The position numbers and the translations under genes were made by a program. 22,617 nt of DNA from a virus. Location of the stretch: IMG/VR virus record IMGVR_UViG_3300042541_001656, positions 1 to 22,617 of that record; one strand, written 5' to 3'. This document shows positions 6,966 to 15,884 of this stretch, one piece after another. The notes under the pieces were generated by a model, which was given only the letters and a program-made list of their open reading frames with translations, had not been told where the DNA came from and made no database searches. How positions within the stretch are numbered: the stretch's first letter is position 1; the number at the start of each line of letters is the position of its first letter.

Positions 6966-7411
6966 CCAAAATTGCTGAAATATATGATGAAATTATCAAC
7001 AAGCTATCCACAGAGCTTCCAACGTTTCAGCGTGTACCAAACCCTTACTCATTAGATGAGAATACAGCTATACTTCTGCGCAAAGCTTACGGCCTTGCAA
7101 TTGGAGCGGGAACTAATACCGAACGTTATGTCGGATGTATAGCTACATGGGAGCGCTCTTATACGATTGGCCTTGTGACACAGGTTATCACAACTGAAAA
7201 TGACACTTTGGGCCGTGCCTCTGTTGAAAAGGATATTGTGGACGCCCATGGTGCTTTATTGTTAGCATTCGAAGCAGATTCAACTCTTAGCGGCAAGTGC
7301 ATCAAGGCGGTAATTGCCGATGACGGTGGTATCAACTACATACAAGGGGCTCAGAGTAAGTATCTTGCCCTAGAGATTACGTTGCGTGTAGAATATCAGG
7401 AGCAAACTTAA
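6962..7411 (+). CDS. Tail terminator / tail completion protein
   Basis: This 149-residue protein is coupled to the connector gene by an ATGA overlap and sits immediately before the tail tube gene, the usual place for the lambda gpU-type tail terminator. It has an N-terminal helix (IAEIYDEIINKLSTELP), a strand-rich core (ATWERSYTIGLVTQVIT), a central helix (VEKDIVDAHGALLLAF), and a final strand KYLALEITLRVEYQE, which is characteristic of this family. Such proteins form a hexameric ring that caps the finished tail and lets it bind the head. Sequence identity to a named member cannot be tested here. Confidence 0.65.
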   Translation: MTKIAEIYDEIINKLSTELPTFQRVPNPYSLDENTAILLRKAYGLAIGAGTNTERYVGCIATWERSYTIGLVTQVITTENDTLGRASVEKDIVDAHGALLLAFEADSTLSGKCIKAVIADDGGINYIQGAQSKYLALEITLRVEYQEQT

Positions 7412-7439
7412 ATCTTTTCATAGTTTAGGAGCCAAAAAG

Positions 7440-8930
7440 ATGGCATCAATTCAGACAAGAAATAGCGTTCTCGCTATCAAAAAAGAAACAAGCGAAGGCG
7501 TTCCAGCGAAGCCATCCGCTGCAACTGACTATGTAGCGTTGCAAGATGACTTTTCTATGCAAGGCGGTTTTAACTTGCTTGATAACGCTGAATTAAAAGC
7601 GTCCATCGGTACTGCTAAAAGCATCATCGGCGGTGAAGCACCTAGCGCAAGCCTTTCACACTACCTTCGAGCATCTGGCGTTGAAGGCCAAGCACCAAAC
7701 TACAGCCTTCTTTTAGAAGCTTGCCTTGGTGCTACGTCGGTCGCAGCGACTGAGTATGACACAATTGCAGGCTCAACTGCTGCTGCGTTAAAAGTTGGTG
7801 CCGGTGAAGGCGCTCAATTTGAACGTGGTGAAGCTGTTTTAATTAAAGATGCTGCAAACGGTTACCGTATCCGTTGCGTTGACTCTGTTGCTAGCGATGA
7901 CCTAACACTTAGCTTTGAAACTCCCGTCGCAACTCCTGCAGCTATTAACCTGGGCAAATGCGTTCTTTATAAGCCAGCTAACGACTCGCACCCGACGCTT
8001 ACACTCTGGCACTACCTCGGACAAGGCGGCGCTCTTCAGGCAATGGCAGGAAGCCGTGTAACGAGTGCATCGTTTGATATCTCTGCCGGCGAACTTATCA
8101 ACGCAAGCTACAACCTTGAGGGCGTTGGTTTCTACTTTGACCCTATGGAAGTTGAAGCTGGAGCAAACAAAATTGACTTTGATATTGGTGCTGGAACTAT
8201 TACGGCAATTGTACCTGTCAAATTATATAAAACACCTATCGAACTTGCTGACGCTGTTGCAACTTCTATGAGTGCCGCTGCTGGCGTAACTATCACATGT
8301 GAATATAGCTCTGCTGATGGTAAATTTACCGTTGCTAAAGCTTCTGGAACTCTTGCCGTAGATTGGCTAACTGGCACTGATTCTATCGGCGCTGTTCTAG
8401 GCTTTACGGCTGACGACACTGGAGCACTTAGCTATCAGTCTGACGCAGCTGTTGACTTTAGCTCTCCTCAAAATCCATCGTTCGATAACGCCGACCCATT
8501 GGCCGCAAAAGATAATGAAGTGATGATTGGCTTTGCCTCTGAGTTTGCTTGCTTTAAAGCATCTGCCGTTAGCATGACGATTGATACTCCTAAAGCTGAT
8601 ATCCCTTCGGTATGTTCAGCTTCTGGTATTCAAGGCTCTATCGTTCAAAGCCGCTCGGTTACTATTACTGTCTCTGCTTTGCTTGAAAAATATGACGCAA
8701 AACAATTTGAGCGTTTCCGCCAAAATGCTGACGTAAAATTCCAATATAGTTTTGGTCAAAAAACAGGTGGTAACTGGACACCGGGTAAGGCAGGATGCCT
8801 TTATGTACCAACCGCAACGCTTTCTTCATTCGCTGTATCTGATGCAGATGGCTTGGCTCAACTTGATATTGAGCTAAAAGCTTTTGTAAATTCAAACGGT
8901 GACGGTGAAGTTTACGTTGCCTTTGTTTAA
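7440..8930 (+). CDS. Major tail tube protein with inserted domain
   Basis: This 496-residue protein starts SIQTRNSVLAIKKETSEGVPAKP, a typical siphovirus tube opening (strand, then K.E...G.P). It ends with VSALLEKYDAKQFERFRQNADVKFQYSFG and a long final strand region, also usual for tube subunits that stack as hexamer rings. Family members are often 150-350 residues. The extra length comes at least partly from residues about 239-340, which hold a recognisable inserted domain (ANKIDFDIG...ELADAVATSMSAA...AVLGFTADDTGALSY). That domain probably projects from the tube surface. GGAG at 7427-7430 is the ribosome site. The following chaperone pair and tape measure confirm the tail context. Confidence 0.75.
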   Translation: MASIQTRNSVLAIKKETSEGVPAKPSAATDYVALQDDFSMQGGFNLLDNAELKASIGTAKSIIGGEAPSASLSHYLRASGVEGQAPNYSLLLEACLGATSVAATEYDTIAGSTAAALKVGAGEGAQFERGEAVLIKDAANGYRIRCVDSVASDDLTLSFETPVATPAAINLGKCVLYKPANDSHPTLTLWHYLGQGGALQAMAGSRVTSASFDISAGELINASYNLEGVGFYFDPMEVEAGANKIDFDIGAGTITAIVPVKLYKTPIELADAVATSMSAAAGVTITCEYSSADGKFTVAKASGTLAVDWLTGTDSIGAVLGFTADDTGALSYQSDAAVDFSSPQNPSFDNADPLAAKDNEVMIGFASEFACFKASAVSMTIDTPKADIPSVCSASGIQGSIVQSRSVTITVSALLEKYDAKQFERFRQNADVKFQYSFGQKTGGNWTPGKAGCLYVPTATLSSFAVSDADGLAQLDIELKAFVNSNGDGEVYVAFV

Positions 8931-8938
8931 GGGCAATT

Positions 8939-9292
8939 ATGAAAACAATTAAAATAGTTCCGACAGTTTGTAAGGGTGATAACGCTACTTGGGAAGGTAG
9001 CGTAACGCTCAGAATGCCGACGTTTGATGAAAAATTTGATTACTTAGAAAAGATTCAAATTTCTGTCAATGATGAAGGAACCGTTGAAGGTAGCCAAAAC
9101 CAAAAGTTAAAATCAATTCGTGAAATGGTGAAGCTATCCAAAGATCACTATCTTGAAGTTGATTTAAAATCAAAAGCAACAAAAGAAGAAGTTAAGTCTT
9201 TTGACGAGATGCAATACGTTGACGACCTTCACGGGGCTCTTGTTGAAATTGCTGGCATGATGCTTAATGGTTTTAAATTGGGAAACGGTTGA
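8939..9292 (+). CDS. Tail assembly chaperone, lambda gpG-like
   Basis: This 117-residue acidic-basic protein sits between tail tube and tape measure, where most siphoviruses encode a chaperone that keeps the tape measure soluble. It opens with KTIKIVPTVCKGDNATWEGSVTLRMPTFDEKFDYLE, a beta-then-helix pattern common in these proteins. Its last codons contain a slip site (GGGAAAC, 9280-9286) that allows a longer version to be made in the -1 frame. The stop TGA (9290-9292) lies just 3 bases after the slip site, so the short form is the default product and the fusion a minor one. The sequence is not close to lambda gpG by eye; the call rests on position and the frameshift. Confidence 0.7.
   Translation: MKTIKIVPTVCKGDNATWEGSVTLRMPTFDEKFDYLEKIQISVNDEGTVEGSQNQKLKSIREMVKLSKDHYLEVDLKSKATKEEVKSFDEMQYVDDLHGALVEIAGMMLNGFKLGNG
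9280..9286 (+). promoter_or_regulatory. Programmed -1 ribosomal frameshift site GGGAAAC
   Basis: The heptamer fits X-XXY-YYZ, with the zero frame read as GGA AAC. Slipping back one base re-pairs as GGG AAA and enters the frame of the next reading frame. Lambda G/T uses GGGAAAG. A clear downstream stem is not evident: only a 4-bp GGCC/GGCC pairing (9294-9297 with 9318-9321) was seen. Confidence 0.75.
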
Positions 9293-9522
9293 AGGCCGCT
9301 ATCAGAATGCAAACAAGGGCCAGTTATAGAGGCTCTTTAATGCAAAATGAAGCGGCACCCTTTATTGCCGAATACTCTCAGCGCAAGAGGCTTGCTAAAC
9401 TTGGTTATACTTCAAATATATCCGAGCTATGTGCACTTAAAGCTGAGATTTTTGGTATAATCGACGTTGAACTTGATAAATGCCAAGCCGATGACATGAG
9501 GTCAAAACATGGCAGAAAATGA
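9286..9522 (+). CDS. Frameshift extension of the chaperone (lambda T-like), GT fusion
   Basis: This is the -1 frame reached from the slip site. Joined to the first 116 residues of the upstream gene it adds 78 residues, for a fusion of 194. There is no ribosome site before the TTG at 9289, so it is unlikely to start on its own; an ATG at 9307 is a weaker alternative. The extension is basic and helical (EAAPFIAEYSQRKRLAKLG, NISELCALKAEIFGIIDVEL), consistent with a T-type domain that binds the tape measure or tube. It overlaps the tape measure start by 14 bases, the same arrangement as in many tailed phages. Confidence 0.7.
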   Translation, partial: RLKAAIRMQTRASYRGSLMQNEAAPFIAEYSQRKRLAKLGYTSNISELCALKAEIFGIIDVELDKCQADDMRSKHGRK

Positions 9523-12151
9523 CGTAACTATCCAAATAAAAGTTGAAGCCAAGGATGCACAGGCGGCAATTGAGCTATTTGGTAAGGAAAGCGTTCGGGT
9601 ACTACAAAAAACAGAGTCTCAAGCTGATTCATTTTTTAGTTCATTTGCCAAGGCCAAAGGCACATTAGTTGCGGCTATTGGTGCTATTACTGCAGCCTAT
9701 TACACAATGTCTTCAGCAATTGGACAAGCCGTAGAAGATGCAAAACTTACTCGCCAGATTGAAGCATCACTCAGGGCTACAGATGAAGCAAGCAAGGCAG
9801 CGGTCGACGGAGTTTTAGAATTTGCCGATGCACTAAAAGCGGCTACTGGCATTAGTGATGATTTAGTAAAACAAACATTTATTACTGCCAAATCATTTGG
9901 TGTCACAACCGATCAAGCCAAAGAACTAACCAAGGCGGCTATTGATTTAGCTGCAGCCACCGGCGTAGATGTTGAAACTGCAGTTAGACAACTTGGCGGT
10001 ACACTTGATGGCTCGATAGGTAAGATTGGAAATCTTGGTAAAGAATTTAGAAACCTTACCAGTGACCAATTAAAAGCCGGCGACGCAATTGGTCTAGTCA
10101 ACGAAAAATTTGGAGGAACTGCATCCAAAGAACTTGACACATATCAGGGCAGCATTAACTCTCTTAAAAATGCGTGGGATGATTTTCTAAAAATCATCGG
10201 TAAAACGGTTGTAAATTCTGACATAGCAAAAAACGCAATCGCCGGGCTTGCTAGTGTCATAGATTCTTTTAATGTATCTGTAACTAATACTAAGGATACT
10301 ACTGAAAACCTTGATAAATCTATTGGGGTTTTATATGCGCTCGGCGCAAGTTCTAGCCAAATAGAAAAAGCTGTTAATGCTTCTTTAAAGGCTCAAGAAA
10401 GTTTTAACCAATTAGGTTCGTCCATTGGAAAACAGTCCAAGGAAATCGAGCAAGGGTTTGCCGGTATAGTTAATCAGGCGCAGGGTAGTACCAGCGCCAT
10501 GGCTGATTTTGAGGAAAGGTTATCAAGTTTTCCAGATGCTGTTATTCCTCCGCTTCAAAAAACCGGTAAAGAGCTCGAAGAATTAAAAAATAAGGCAAAA
10601 AAACTTGCTGAAGAAGCACAAAAATTTAAAGAAGGTATCTTTGGAGATTTCGGCTCACAAGTAGAAAAAGAAGCTTCAAAAGCTCAGCAAGCTCTTTTAA
10701 AAGTACAAGAGTTTGAAAAACAAGGGGCATTGTCGGCTAAAGATGCTTATGATTTGCGCCTTAAAATTGCTCTAGACTTTAACCAAAAGCAAATCGAATC
10801 TGCGAAACGTGCCGCTGATGAAGAGAAAAAAACTTATGAAGAAGTATTGGCGTCCGCTAAAGCTGCAAATGACCAAATCCGAGCGGAGTTTGAAAAACAG
10901 CAAGTATTTTTAAAATCAGTATTTGAAAATCCTTTTGGAAATCTTGCCGATAAACTTGGTGCGCAGATTGCAAGGGCTGTTGAGTTTGCAAAATCTGGCA
11001 TAGATATTGGTTCACCATTCAAGGAAGGCGAAATAGCTGCCAGTATATCCGGCGGTTTGGCTTTAGCGTTACAGGGTAAGGCCGGGGCTACTAAAGCGAT
11101 ATCTGGTATTGCCGACAAAATTGGCGCTTCATTCGGTATCCCCGGGCTTGGTGCGATTACCGAATTGCTTTCACAAGGCCCTGAGGCTACTAAAAAGTTT
11201 ATTACAGAATTTATCAAATCTATTCCTGATATAATTCAGGCAATTTCTGAATCTATACCTGTAGTCGTTGAAGCGTTAGTTGATACGCTTGTAAACAAAG
11301 GCGGGGCTTTAAGGATTGGAATAGCTATTGCGAAAGCAATGGCAGGCCAACCTGTATTTGCCAAATTATCAGAAGAAATATTCGGTAAATCTGGTGAAGA
11401 ACTCGGCAAAGCTGTCACTGATGGCGTGACAGAGTATTCAAGTAGCGCACAGGATGCTTTCACTCAGTTCTTTACTGAGATTGGGCCAGCCTTTGGAAGA
11501 ACATTTGAAAGCCTTGGTAGAGACCTTGAAAACTCATTCGAAGGGTTCGACGATAGATTCAATAGTGCTATAAATTCTTTTGCCGTCAGCTTTTCTGGCG
11601 CTATAACTGATTTTATAAACGCTATAGGCCCTGCCTTTAGTCAATTCTTTAATGATATTGGGCCTGCACTTGAAATAGCATTTGGTGGCCTTATAACTGG
11701 AATTGTGGACGGTATTAGCAATGTATTTATGCCAATCGAGAACGCATTGCTTGGGCTGGCTGACATGATTCGGCAGTTTGCAGATTCTATTACACCACAA
11801 AATATTGGCGGCAGTGGTGGTGGTAAAGGTGTGATTTCTGAGTTTCTTGGGCTTGCTAAAGGCGGTATTGTATACGCCGCTCAAGGCACTTTAGCTAAAG
11901 GAACAGATACCGTCCCGGCGATGTTAACGCCCGGGGAGTTAGTGGTTCCAAGAGATATGGTCAGCGAATTAGGCGCTTATTTATCGGCTCAGCGTGACAC
12001 TTCTGGAGCTAGCAATACCGCTATGCTTGCGTCTATACTGTCTGAGGTTCAAAAACCTATCGTCGTACAAGCCGAAGCTAAAGTGAATCAATCGGCTTTT
12101 GCTGATATAATTTTGCAACTGAACCGACAAAATGCGAGGCTAACGGCATGA
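9509..12151 (+). CDS. Tail tape measure protein
   Basis: This 880-residue protein spans the tail and sets its length, about 130 nm at 1.5 angstrom per residue (rule of thumb). The N-terminal region has a hydrophobic helix (about 48-75), then the minor-tail motif block (KLTRQIEASLRATDEASKA, ALKAATGISDDLVKQ, VETAVRQLGGTLDG, about 82-170). Residues about 345-475 are Lys/Glu/Ala-rich coiled coil. Around 590-760 come amphipathic repeats with IGPAF/IGPAL three times. The segment AKGGIVYAAQGTLAKGTDTVP.MLTPGELVVPRDMV (from about 783) is the hallmark C-terminal patch of tape measure proteins. No peptidase or lysozyme domain is visible. It overlaps the chaperone extension by 14 bases and the next gene by ATGA. 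Confidence 0.9.
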   Translation: MAENDVTIQIKVEAKDAQAAIELFGKESVRVLQKTESQADSFFSSFAKAKGTLVAAIGAITAAYYTMSSAIGQAVEDAKLTRQIEASLRATDEASKAAVDGVLEFADALKAATGISDDLVKQTFITAKSFGVTTDQAKELTKAAIDLAAATGVDVETAVRQLGGTLDGSIGKIGNLGKEFRNLTSDQLKAGDAIGLVNEKFGGTASKELDTYQGSINSLKNAWDDFLKIIGKTVVNSDIAKNAIAGLASVIDSFNVSVTNTKDTTENLDKSIGVLYALGASSSQIEKAVNASLKAQESFNQLGSSIGKQSKEIEQGFAGIVNQAQGSTSAMADFEERLSSFPDAVIPPLQKTGKELEELKNKAKKLAEEAQKFKEGIFGDFGSQVEKEASKAQQALLKVQEFEKQGALSAKDAYDLRLKIALDFNQKQIESAKRAADEEKKTYEEVLASAKAANDQIRAEFEKQQVFLKSVFENPFGNLADKLGAQIARAVEFAKSGIDIGSPFKEGEIAASISGGLALALQGKAGATKAISGIADKIGASFGIPGLGAITELLSQGPEATKKFITEFIKSIPDIIQAISESIPVVVEALVDTLVNKGGALRIGIAIAKAMAGQPVFAKLSEEIFGKSGEELGKAVTDGVTEYSSSAQDAFTQFFTEIGPAFGRTFESLGRDLENSFEGFDDRFNSAINSFAVSFSGAITDFINAIGPAFSQFFNDIGPALEIAFGGLITGIVDGISNVFMPIENALLGLADMIRQFADSITPQNIGGSGGGKGVISEFLGLAKGGIVYAAQGTLAKGTDTVPAMLTPGELVVPRDMVSELGAYLSAQRDTSGASNTAMLASILSEVQKPIVVQAEAKVNQSAFADIILQLNRQNARLTA

Positions 12152-13227
12152 CGGTAAGCCAACAAAATGCTAGATTTTGTTTTAATAACTGGCTTGACTC
12201 TGGAGCGTTCACGTCGACTCCTGCGCAACCCGATTACCCTACGTCTAATCTATATGACCCCATTCGAAGTAAACTATGGAAAGCGTCGCTCACTTTCGAA
12301 ATACCGGCGACGGCGAATAAGTTTTATATTAATGGGACGACAAAAACGATTACGCCGGGAAGCTATTCAAAATCAGAATTAACTATTGCTATAAATGCTT
12401 TAATATCTGGAATTGCCATAATCGCAACAGATGATGCCAATAAATTTTATTTTGATTCTTTAACTGCTTCAGACATTAGTTTAAATATTAGCAACCAAGC
12501 CAACGCTATTTGGAATATTTTGGGTTATTTTGGAACAGTGGATAGGTCGGGGCCAATAGTTGAAGCTGATGAGCAAAGAGCCTCAACAGGCGAGTGGTTC
12601 AAAATAGACTTAGGTTTACCTCAAATCGCCGATTTTTCTGCAATATTGCCAGAAGCTAACTCAGTTTTTAAAATGAGAACTTCACGCATAAGACTGCAGG
12701 GAAATAACTTAGACACATGGGATAACCCTCCTGTCGATCTTGATTACGAGGTTAGCGACTTTGGTGCTTTCATTGCTCCTAATGACGCTCAGCCTTGTAG
12801 ATTTTGGCGCATATTTATTGATGATAAAAAAAATCGGTCTATTGAAGCTAACGTTTTGTATCTTGGTAGCGCAGTCACTCCTACAAATACAAATATTGCT
12901 GTCGGTTTTACACGTCAGCGTGAAGACTTGAGCGCAAGGCTTATTTCTGAATCCGGAGCTCTTTACGTTGACCGCCGACCTAAACAACTTGCAATTTCTG
13001 GCATGGGTGTCCAGTTTTTAAAAGATGAAGAGCTAGAGGAAATGGAGCAACTTTTCTATGACCTCGGAGTAGAAAACCCATTTTTCCTCTGCATTGATCC
13101 AAGAAAAAATGTCAGCCTAAAGCTCTCGCAAATGACTCACTACCTTTCTGTTACAAGCCCGCTGCAGCTACAGCACGTATTGCGTGGTTATTATAATTTA
13201 TCGGTTGAAATGCGGGAGGTCATTTAA
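12148..13227 (+). CDS. Distal tail protein with discoidin-like domain
   Basis: This 359-residue protein follows the tape measure, where distal tail or tip proteins are coded. After an N-terminal strand region, residues about 55-140 carry an inserted module (ANKFYI..TTKTITPGSYSKSEL..., NILGYFGTVDRSG) related to the one in the tail tube. Residues about 145-245 look like a discoidin / F5-8 type C beta-sandwich (EWFKIDLGLPQIADFSAIL, RIRLQGNN..TW, CRFWRIFIDD), a common sugar-binding fold. The C-terminal part (QLAISGMGVQFLKDEELEEMEQLF) is unassigned. A role as hub-adapter or host-sugar contact is inference from fold and place. Confidence 0.6.
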   Translation: MTVSQQNARFCFNNWLDSGAFTSTPAQPDYPTSNLYDPIRSKLWKASLTFEIPATANKFYINGTTKTITPGSYSKSELTIAINALISGIAIIATDDANKFYFDSLTASDISLNISNQANAIWNILGYFGTVDRSGPIVEADEQRASTGEWFKIDLGLPQIADFSAILPEANSVFKMRTSRIRLQGNNLDTWDNPPVDLDYEVSDFGAFIAPNDAQPCRFWRIFIDDKKNRSIEANVLYLGSAVTPTNTNIAVGFTRQREDLSARLISESGALYVDRRPKQLAISGMGVQFLKDEELEEMEQLFYDLGVENPFFLCIDPRKNVSLKLSQMTHYLSVTSPLQLQHVLRGYYNLSVEMREVI

Positions 13228-13673
13228 TGAATATAGAACTGTACCCCCGCAACGCTTATTTTATCGTTATTGAGGCAATCAAAAGCAATCTTGGAAAATA
13301 TTACAACGATACTTGGGGCGACCTAAATATGGTTCATATGAGAGTTTATAACAAGGTTACAGTGCCTTACGAATATAATTTAAGACTCGTTTTATCTAGC
13401 TACGAAAACGGAGCACCAATACACAGCTCAGATTGGTTCAAGTTTAGTAACGACGTAACAGGCCAAGTTGGAAACGATTGGCTTGGAGATATTATTTTTA
13501 CTTTTCCAGAGTACCCGATGACAAATCAATTGGATTACTTTCTAAGTATGGAAACTCAGTTTTATAATCCTGACAGTGTTGAAACTTATTTGGCCGTATG
13601 GTGTGATTGGATGCAGCCAGTAGGCATTGAAAACACTGCCGGAGCTAGAGCCGCTATCGGAGTCAAGCGATGA
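13227..13673 (+). CDS. Tail tip protein of unknown function
   Basis: This is 148 residues. GGGAGG seven bases before ATG 13227 is a strong ribosome site, and the start overlaps the previous stop (TAATG). The product has many aromatics (WFKFSNDV, WLGDIIFTFPEYP, YFLSMETQFY, WCDWMQ) and looks beta-rich without signal or membrane segments. I do not recognise a family. Tight coupling to both neighbours (ATGA at its end) suggests it is part of the distal tail or baseplate. Confidence 0.6.
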   Translation: MNIELYPRNAYFIVIEAIKSNLGKYYNDTWGDLNMVHMRVYNKVTVPYEYNLRLVLSSYENGAPIHSSDWFKFSNDVTGQVGNDWLGDIIFTFPEYPMTNQLDYFLSMETQFYNPDSVETYLAVWCDWMQPVGIENTAGARAAIGVKR

Positions 13674-15883
13674 CGTTTGAGGCAGAAGCACAAAAATCAG
13701 CAAGTGAAAGATTTTTTTTAGTCAAATTAAAAGGGCGTGTCGGCTTAGAGCCAGTGTCTACAGCGACTCCAAACGTTTATAAAGCATATATTTTGCCAAA
13801 AAGCATTGATTTTTTAATTGAAGAAATCTACGTAAACGGCGCTTTAATACCTTCGAACAAGTGGTCTTTGGGCGAAGACGAATATGGTAAGTTTATATTA
13901 ATAGAGTCAGCTACAAATCTTGCAGACTTAGATAACGTAACTTATTTTGAGCACGGTATCTATATGACTGGCGGCGTGGTTCGTTATACAACTTTAGTAG
14001 ACTCCGGTATTGCTACAGCCTCATGGCTACCTAAGATTAAAAACTACCCTCAATTTTCGCAGTCTATGCGTGACATTGCAGAGGGAGTTTTCAGCCTAAG
14101 CAATACTTCAATTGACGTAATATCTACTGATACGTTTTTACAACTTAGTGCTGATAGTTACGCCAATGCCCCGGTTACGGTCTGGGCTTGTATAGACTCT
14201 CCAAATACAAACCGTCGAATATTTGACGGCGTCGTTTCCTCTATAAGTTATCAATACGGAGTTTGCACCTTTAACTTAATTGATACATTTAACACTCTTA
14301 AAGATTCGGCAGAATTTGGAGATAGGAAAGAAGCCTACAATTATAAAACAAATACTAGAACTCCATACATAAGCCAAGCCGACGAAAACAGTACGGCAAC
14401 GCTTGTCGTTGGTCGGACTAGCCCATTAATTGTAAGCAATGGAGGCCGCCAGAGCGGAAACTATGGAGATTTTTATAAGTTTTTTCATTTGTCAGACGGA
14501 CTCAGAGCTATACCGTTAACAGAAAATTTTGAGCAAGCGACGTCAGTTCAATTCTATTTAGGCAGAATGATAGGTAATCAACTTAAAAAACTTACATTCG
14601 GAAACATCATCAGGTCATATCGTCTTTATACAAATGGCGGTTATGCTGATTACGACAAAAACTACACAACGCAGGCTGTCGATTATCACCCTATTATTTT
14701 AATGTATTTAGATAATTTTAACGGTGAGATTGGCGACTATATACCTAACCTAACTATTACAGGCTCGGGTGCCGCTACCTATAAAGCATTTTGCTGCCAT
14801 AACCAGCTATTTACATTTGAAGGTAATCTTTATAACTGCGCATTTGCTCCGGTAGTTTATAGCTATAATACAAATGATTACCGCATTTCCGGCTCAGTTA
14901 GCGTTACGCTTCCGGCGGCGAATACGGTTCCCTCAATATCGTTATTCTCTGAGGGTAACGGAGATATCCAATATAAATATGACCGGGTGGACAAGCCTAA
15001 TCCAGCAAGTGCTGCGACGTTAGCGATGAAGTATAGTGGTAGATATTTGCCGTTTACGGTGTCTATTGCGAATAGCTATACCTATGGCGGTGAGATTGTA
15101 AGCCACGTTTACGCTACTGTATCCTCTGCAGATATTGGCGGGGATTTACCGGGGTCTTTGAGCGTTAAAGGGCGTTTTTCACCCTTCGAGGAAGTCTCTC
15201 ACAGCAGATTTATGAAGTTTATTTGTAAAGCAGGCGGCTTAACAACTAATGATTCAACCTTTACTGCAGCCGATGCCGTATTTGGCGGCAAAGTTTGCTT
15301 GACCGTTCCTACTTTTGGAGAGACTGCCTACCCTAGCTACCTAGAAATAGCTCAAAAAGTTACTAGCTCGGTTCTCTCACTGTTGAGAATTAACAATGCT
15401 AGAGAGATTGAGTATTACGTTATGAAAGCGCTTGACGGTTTTTTTGCACCAAAAAAGAACCCCGTTAACATGTTACAAGGCTCTACTAGCTCAACTATAG
15501 ATTTTCAAGATTTGGCGACTTCCGTCATCTTTACTAATCTAAACTTTAAAGAGGCTCACAAAAAAGACACGGCCTTGTATAATGCTACCGTTGATTTTCC
15601 TCGCCTAAAGTATTTTTTAAGAACTGAAAAAACAAAAAATGTCGACCATGTTTTAGACGATATGTCTAGTAGAAAGGACTTCGTAGCTAGATATTTTTCT
15701 ACGTCGAATGTAGAATATACGCTAGCAACCTCAAGCGAAGATTTAGCGTCTAAAATTGGTGATATTATTGAAATTCAAAATAATAACGCTCTTATGACTT
15801 TTCCGGGGTACGCTATGATAACTAGCTTAGACCAGACTGGAAGCAAGACAAACGTTAAAGCCAATGGAAACGTAGGAGTATAA
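13670..15883 (+). CDS. Baseplate hub / tail-associated protein
   Basis: This 737-residue protein starts at ATGA overlapping the upstream stop. Its place between the distal tail protein and the fibres, and its length, fit the central hub (lambda gpJ / Tal class) that ends the tube. The N-terminal part is strand-rich (VYKAYILPKSIDFLIEEIYVNGALIPSNKW, TNVTYFEHGIYMTGGVVRYTTL). The segment ISTDTFLQLSADSYANAPVTVWACID..NTNRRIFDGVVSSI is like the hub domain of tail-tip proteins with an early ring fold. The C-terminal half has GDIIEIQNNN...MITSLDQT, which also recurs in hub proteins. No peptidase or lysozyme motif is seen. Family-level similarity cannot be proven by eye. Confidence 0.55.
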   Translation: MTFEAEAQKSASERFFLVKLKGRVGLEPVSTATPNVYKAYILPKSIDFLIEEIYVNGALIPSNKWSLGEDEYGKFILIESATNLADLDNVTYFEHGIYMTGGVVRYTTLVDSGIATASWLPKIKNYPQFSQSMRDIAEGVFSLSNTSIDVISTDTFLQLSADSYANAPVTVWACIDSPNTNRRIFDGVVSSISYQYGVCTFNLIDTFNTLKDSAEFGDRKEAYNYKTNTRTPYISQADENSTATLVVGRTSPLIVSNGGRQSGNYGDFYKFFHLSDGLRAIPLTENFEQATSVQFYLGRMIGNQLKKLTFGNIIRSYRLYTNGGYADYDKNYTTQAVDYHPIILMYLDNFNGEIGDYIPNLTITGSGAATYKAFCCHNQLFTFEGNLYNCAFAPVVYSYNTNDYRISGSVSVTLPAANTVPSISLFSEGNGDIQYKYDRVDKPNPASAATLAMKYSGRYLPFTVSIANSYTYGGEIVSHVYATVSSADIGGDLPGSLSVKGRFSPFEEVSHSRFMKFICKAGGLTTNDSTFTAADAVFGGKVCLTVPTFGETAYPSYLEIAQKVTSSVLSLLRINNAREIEYYVMKALDGFFAPKKNPVNMLQGSTSSTIDFQDLATSVIFTNLNFKEAHKKDTALYNATVDFPRLKYFLRTEKTKNVDHVLDDMSSRKDFVARYFSTSNVEYTLATSSEDLASKIGDIIEIQNNNALMTFPGYAMITSLDQTGSKTNVKANGNVGV

Positions 15884-15884
15884 A

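Noticed and set aside
9453-9461. TGGTATAAT before the tape measure start
   Set aside because: It lies within the chaperone extension frame and lacks a -35 box at 16-18 bases.
11227-11236. TGATATAATT, the same word as the candidate promoters (also at 12103-12112)
   Set aside because: Both lie inside the tape measure frame and encode Asp-Ile-Ile; no good -35 is present, so they are best read as codon use.
11534-11884. Long minus-strand open frames inside the tape measure and tube genes
   Set aside because: They shadow Ala/Ser-rich plus-strand coding and give low-complexity or basic products with no motifs.
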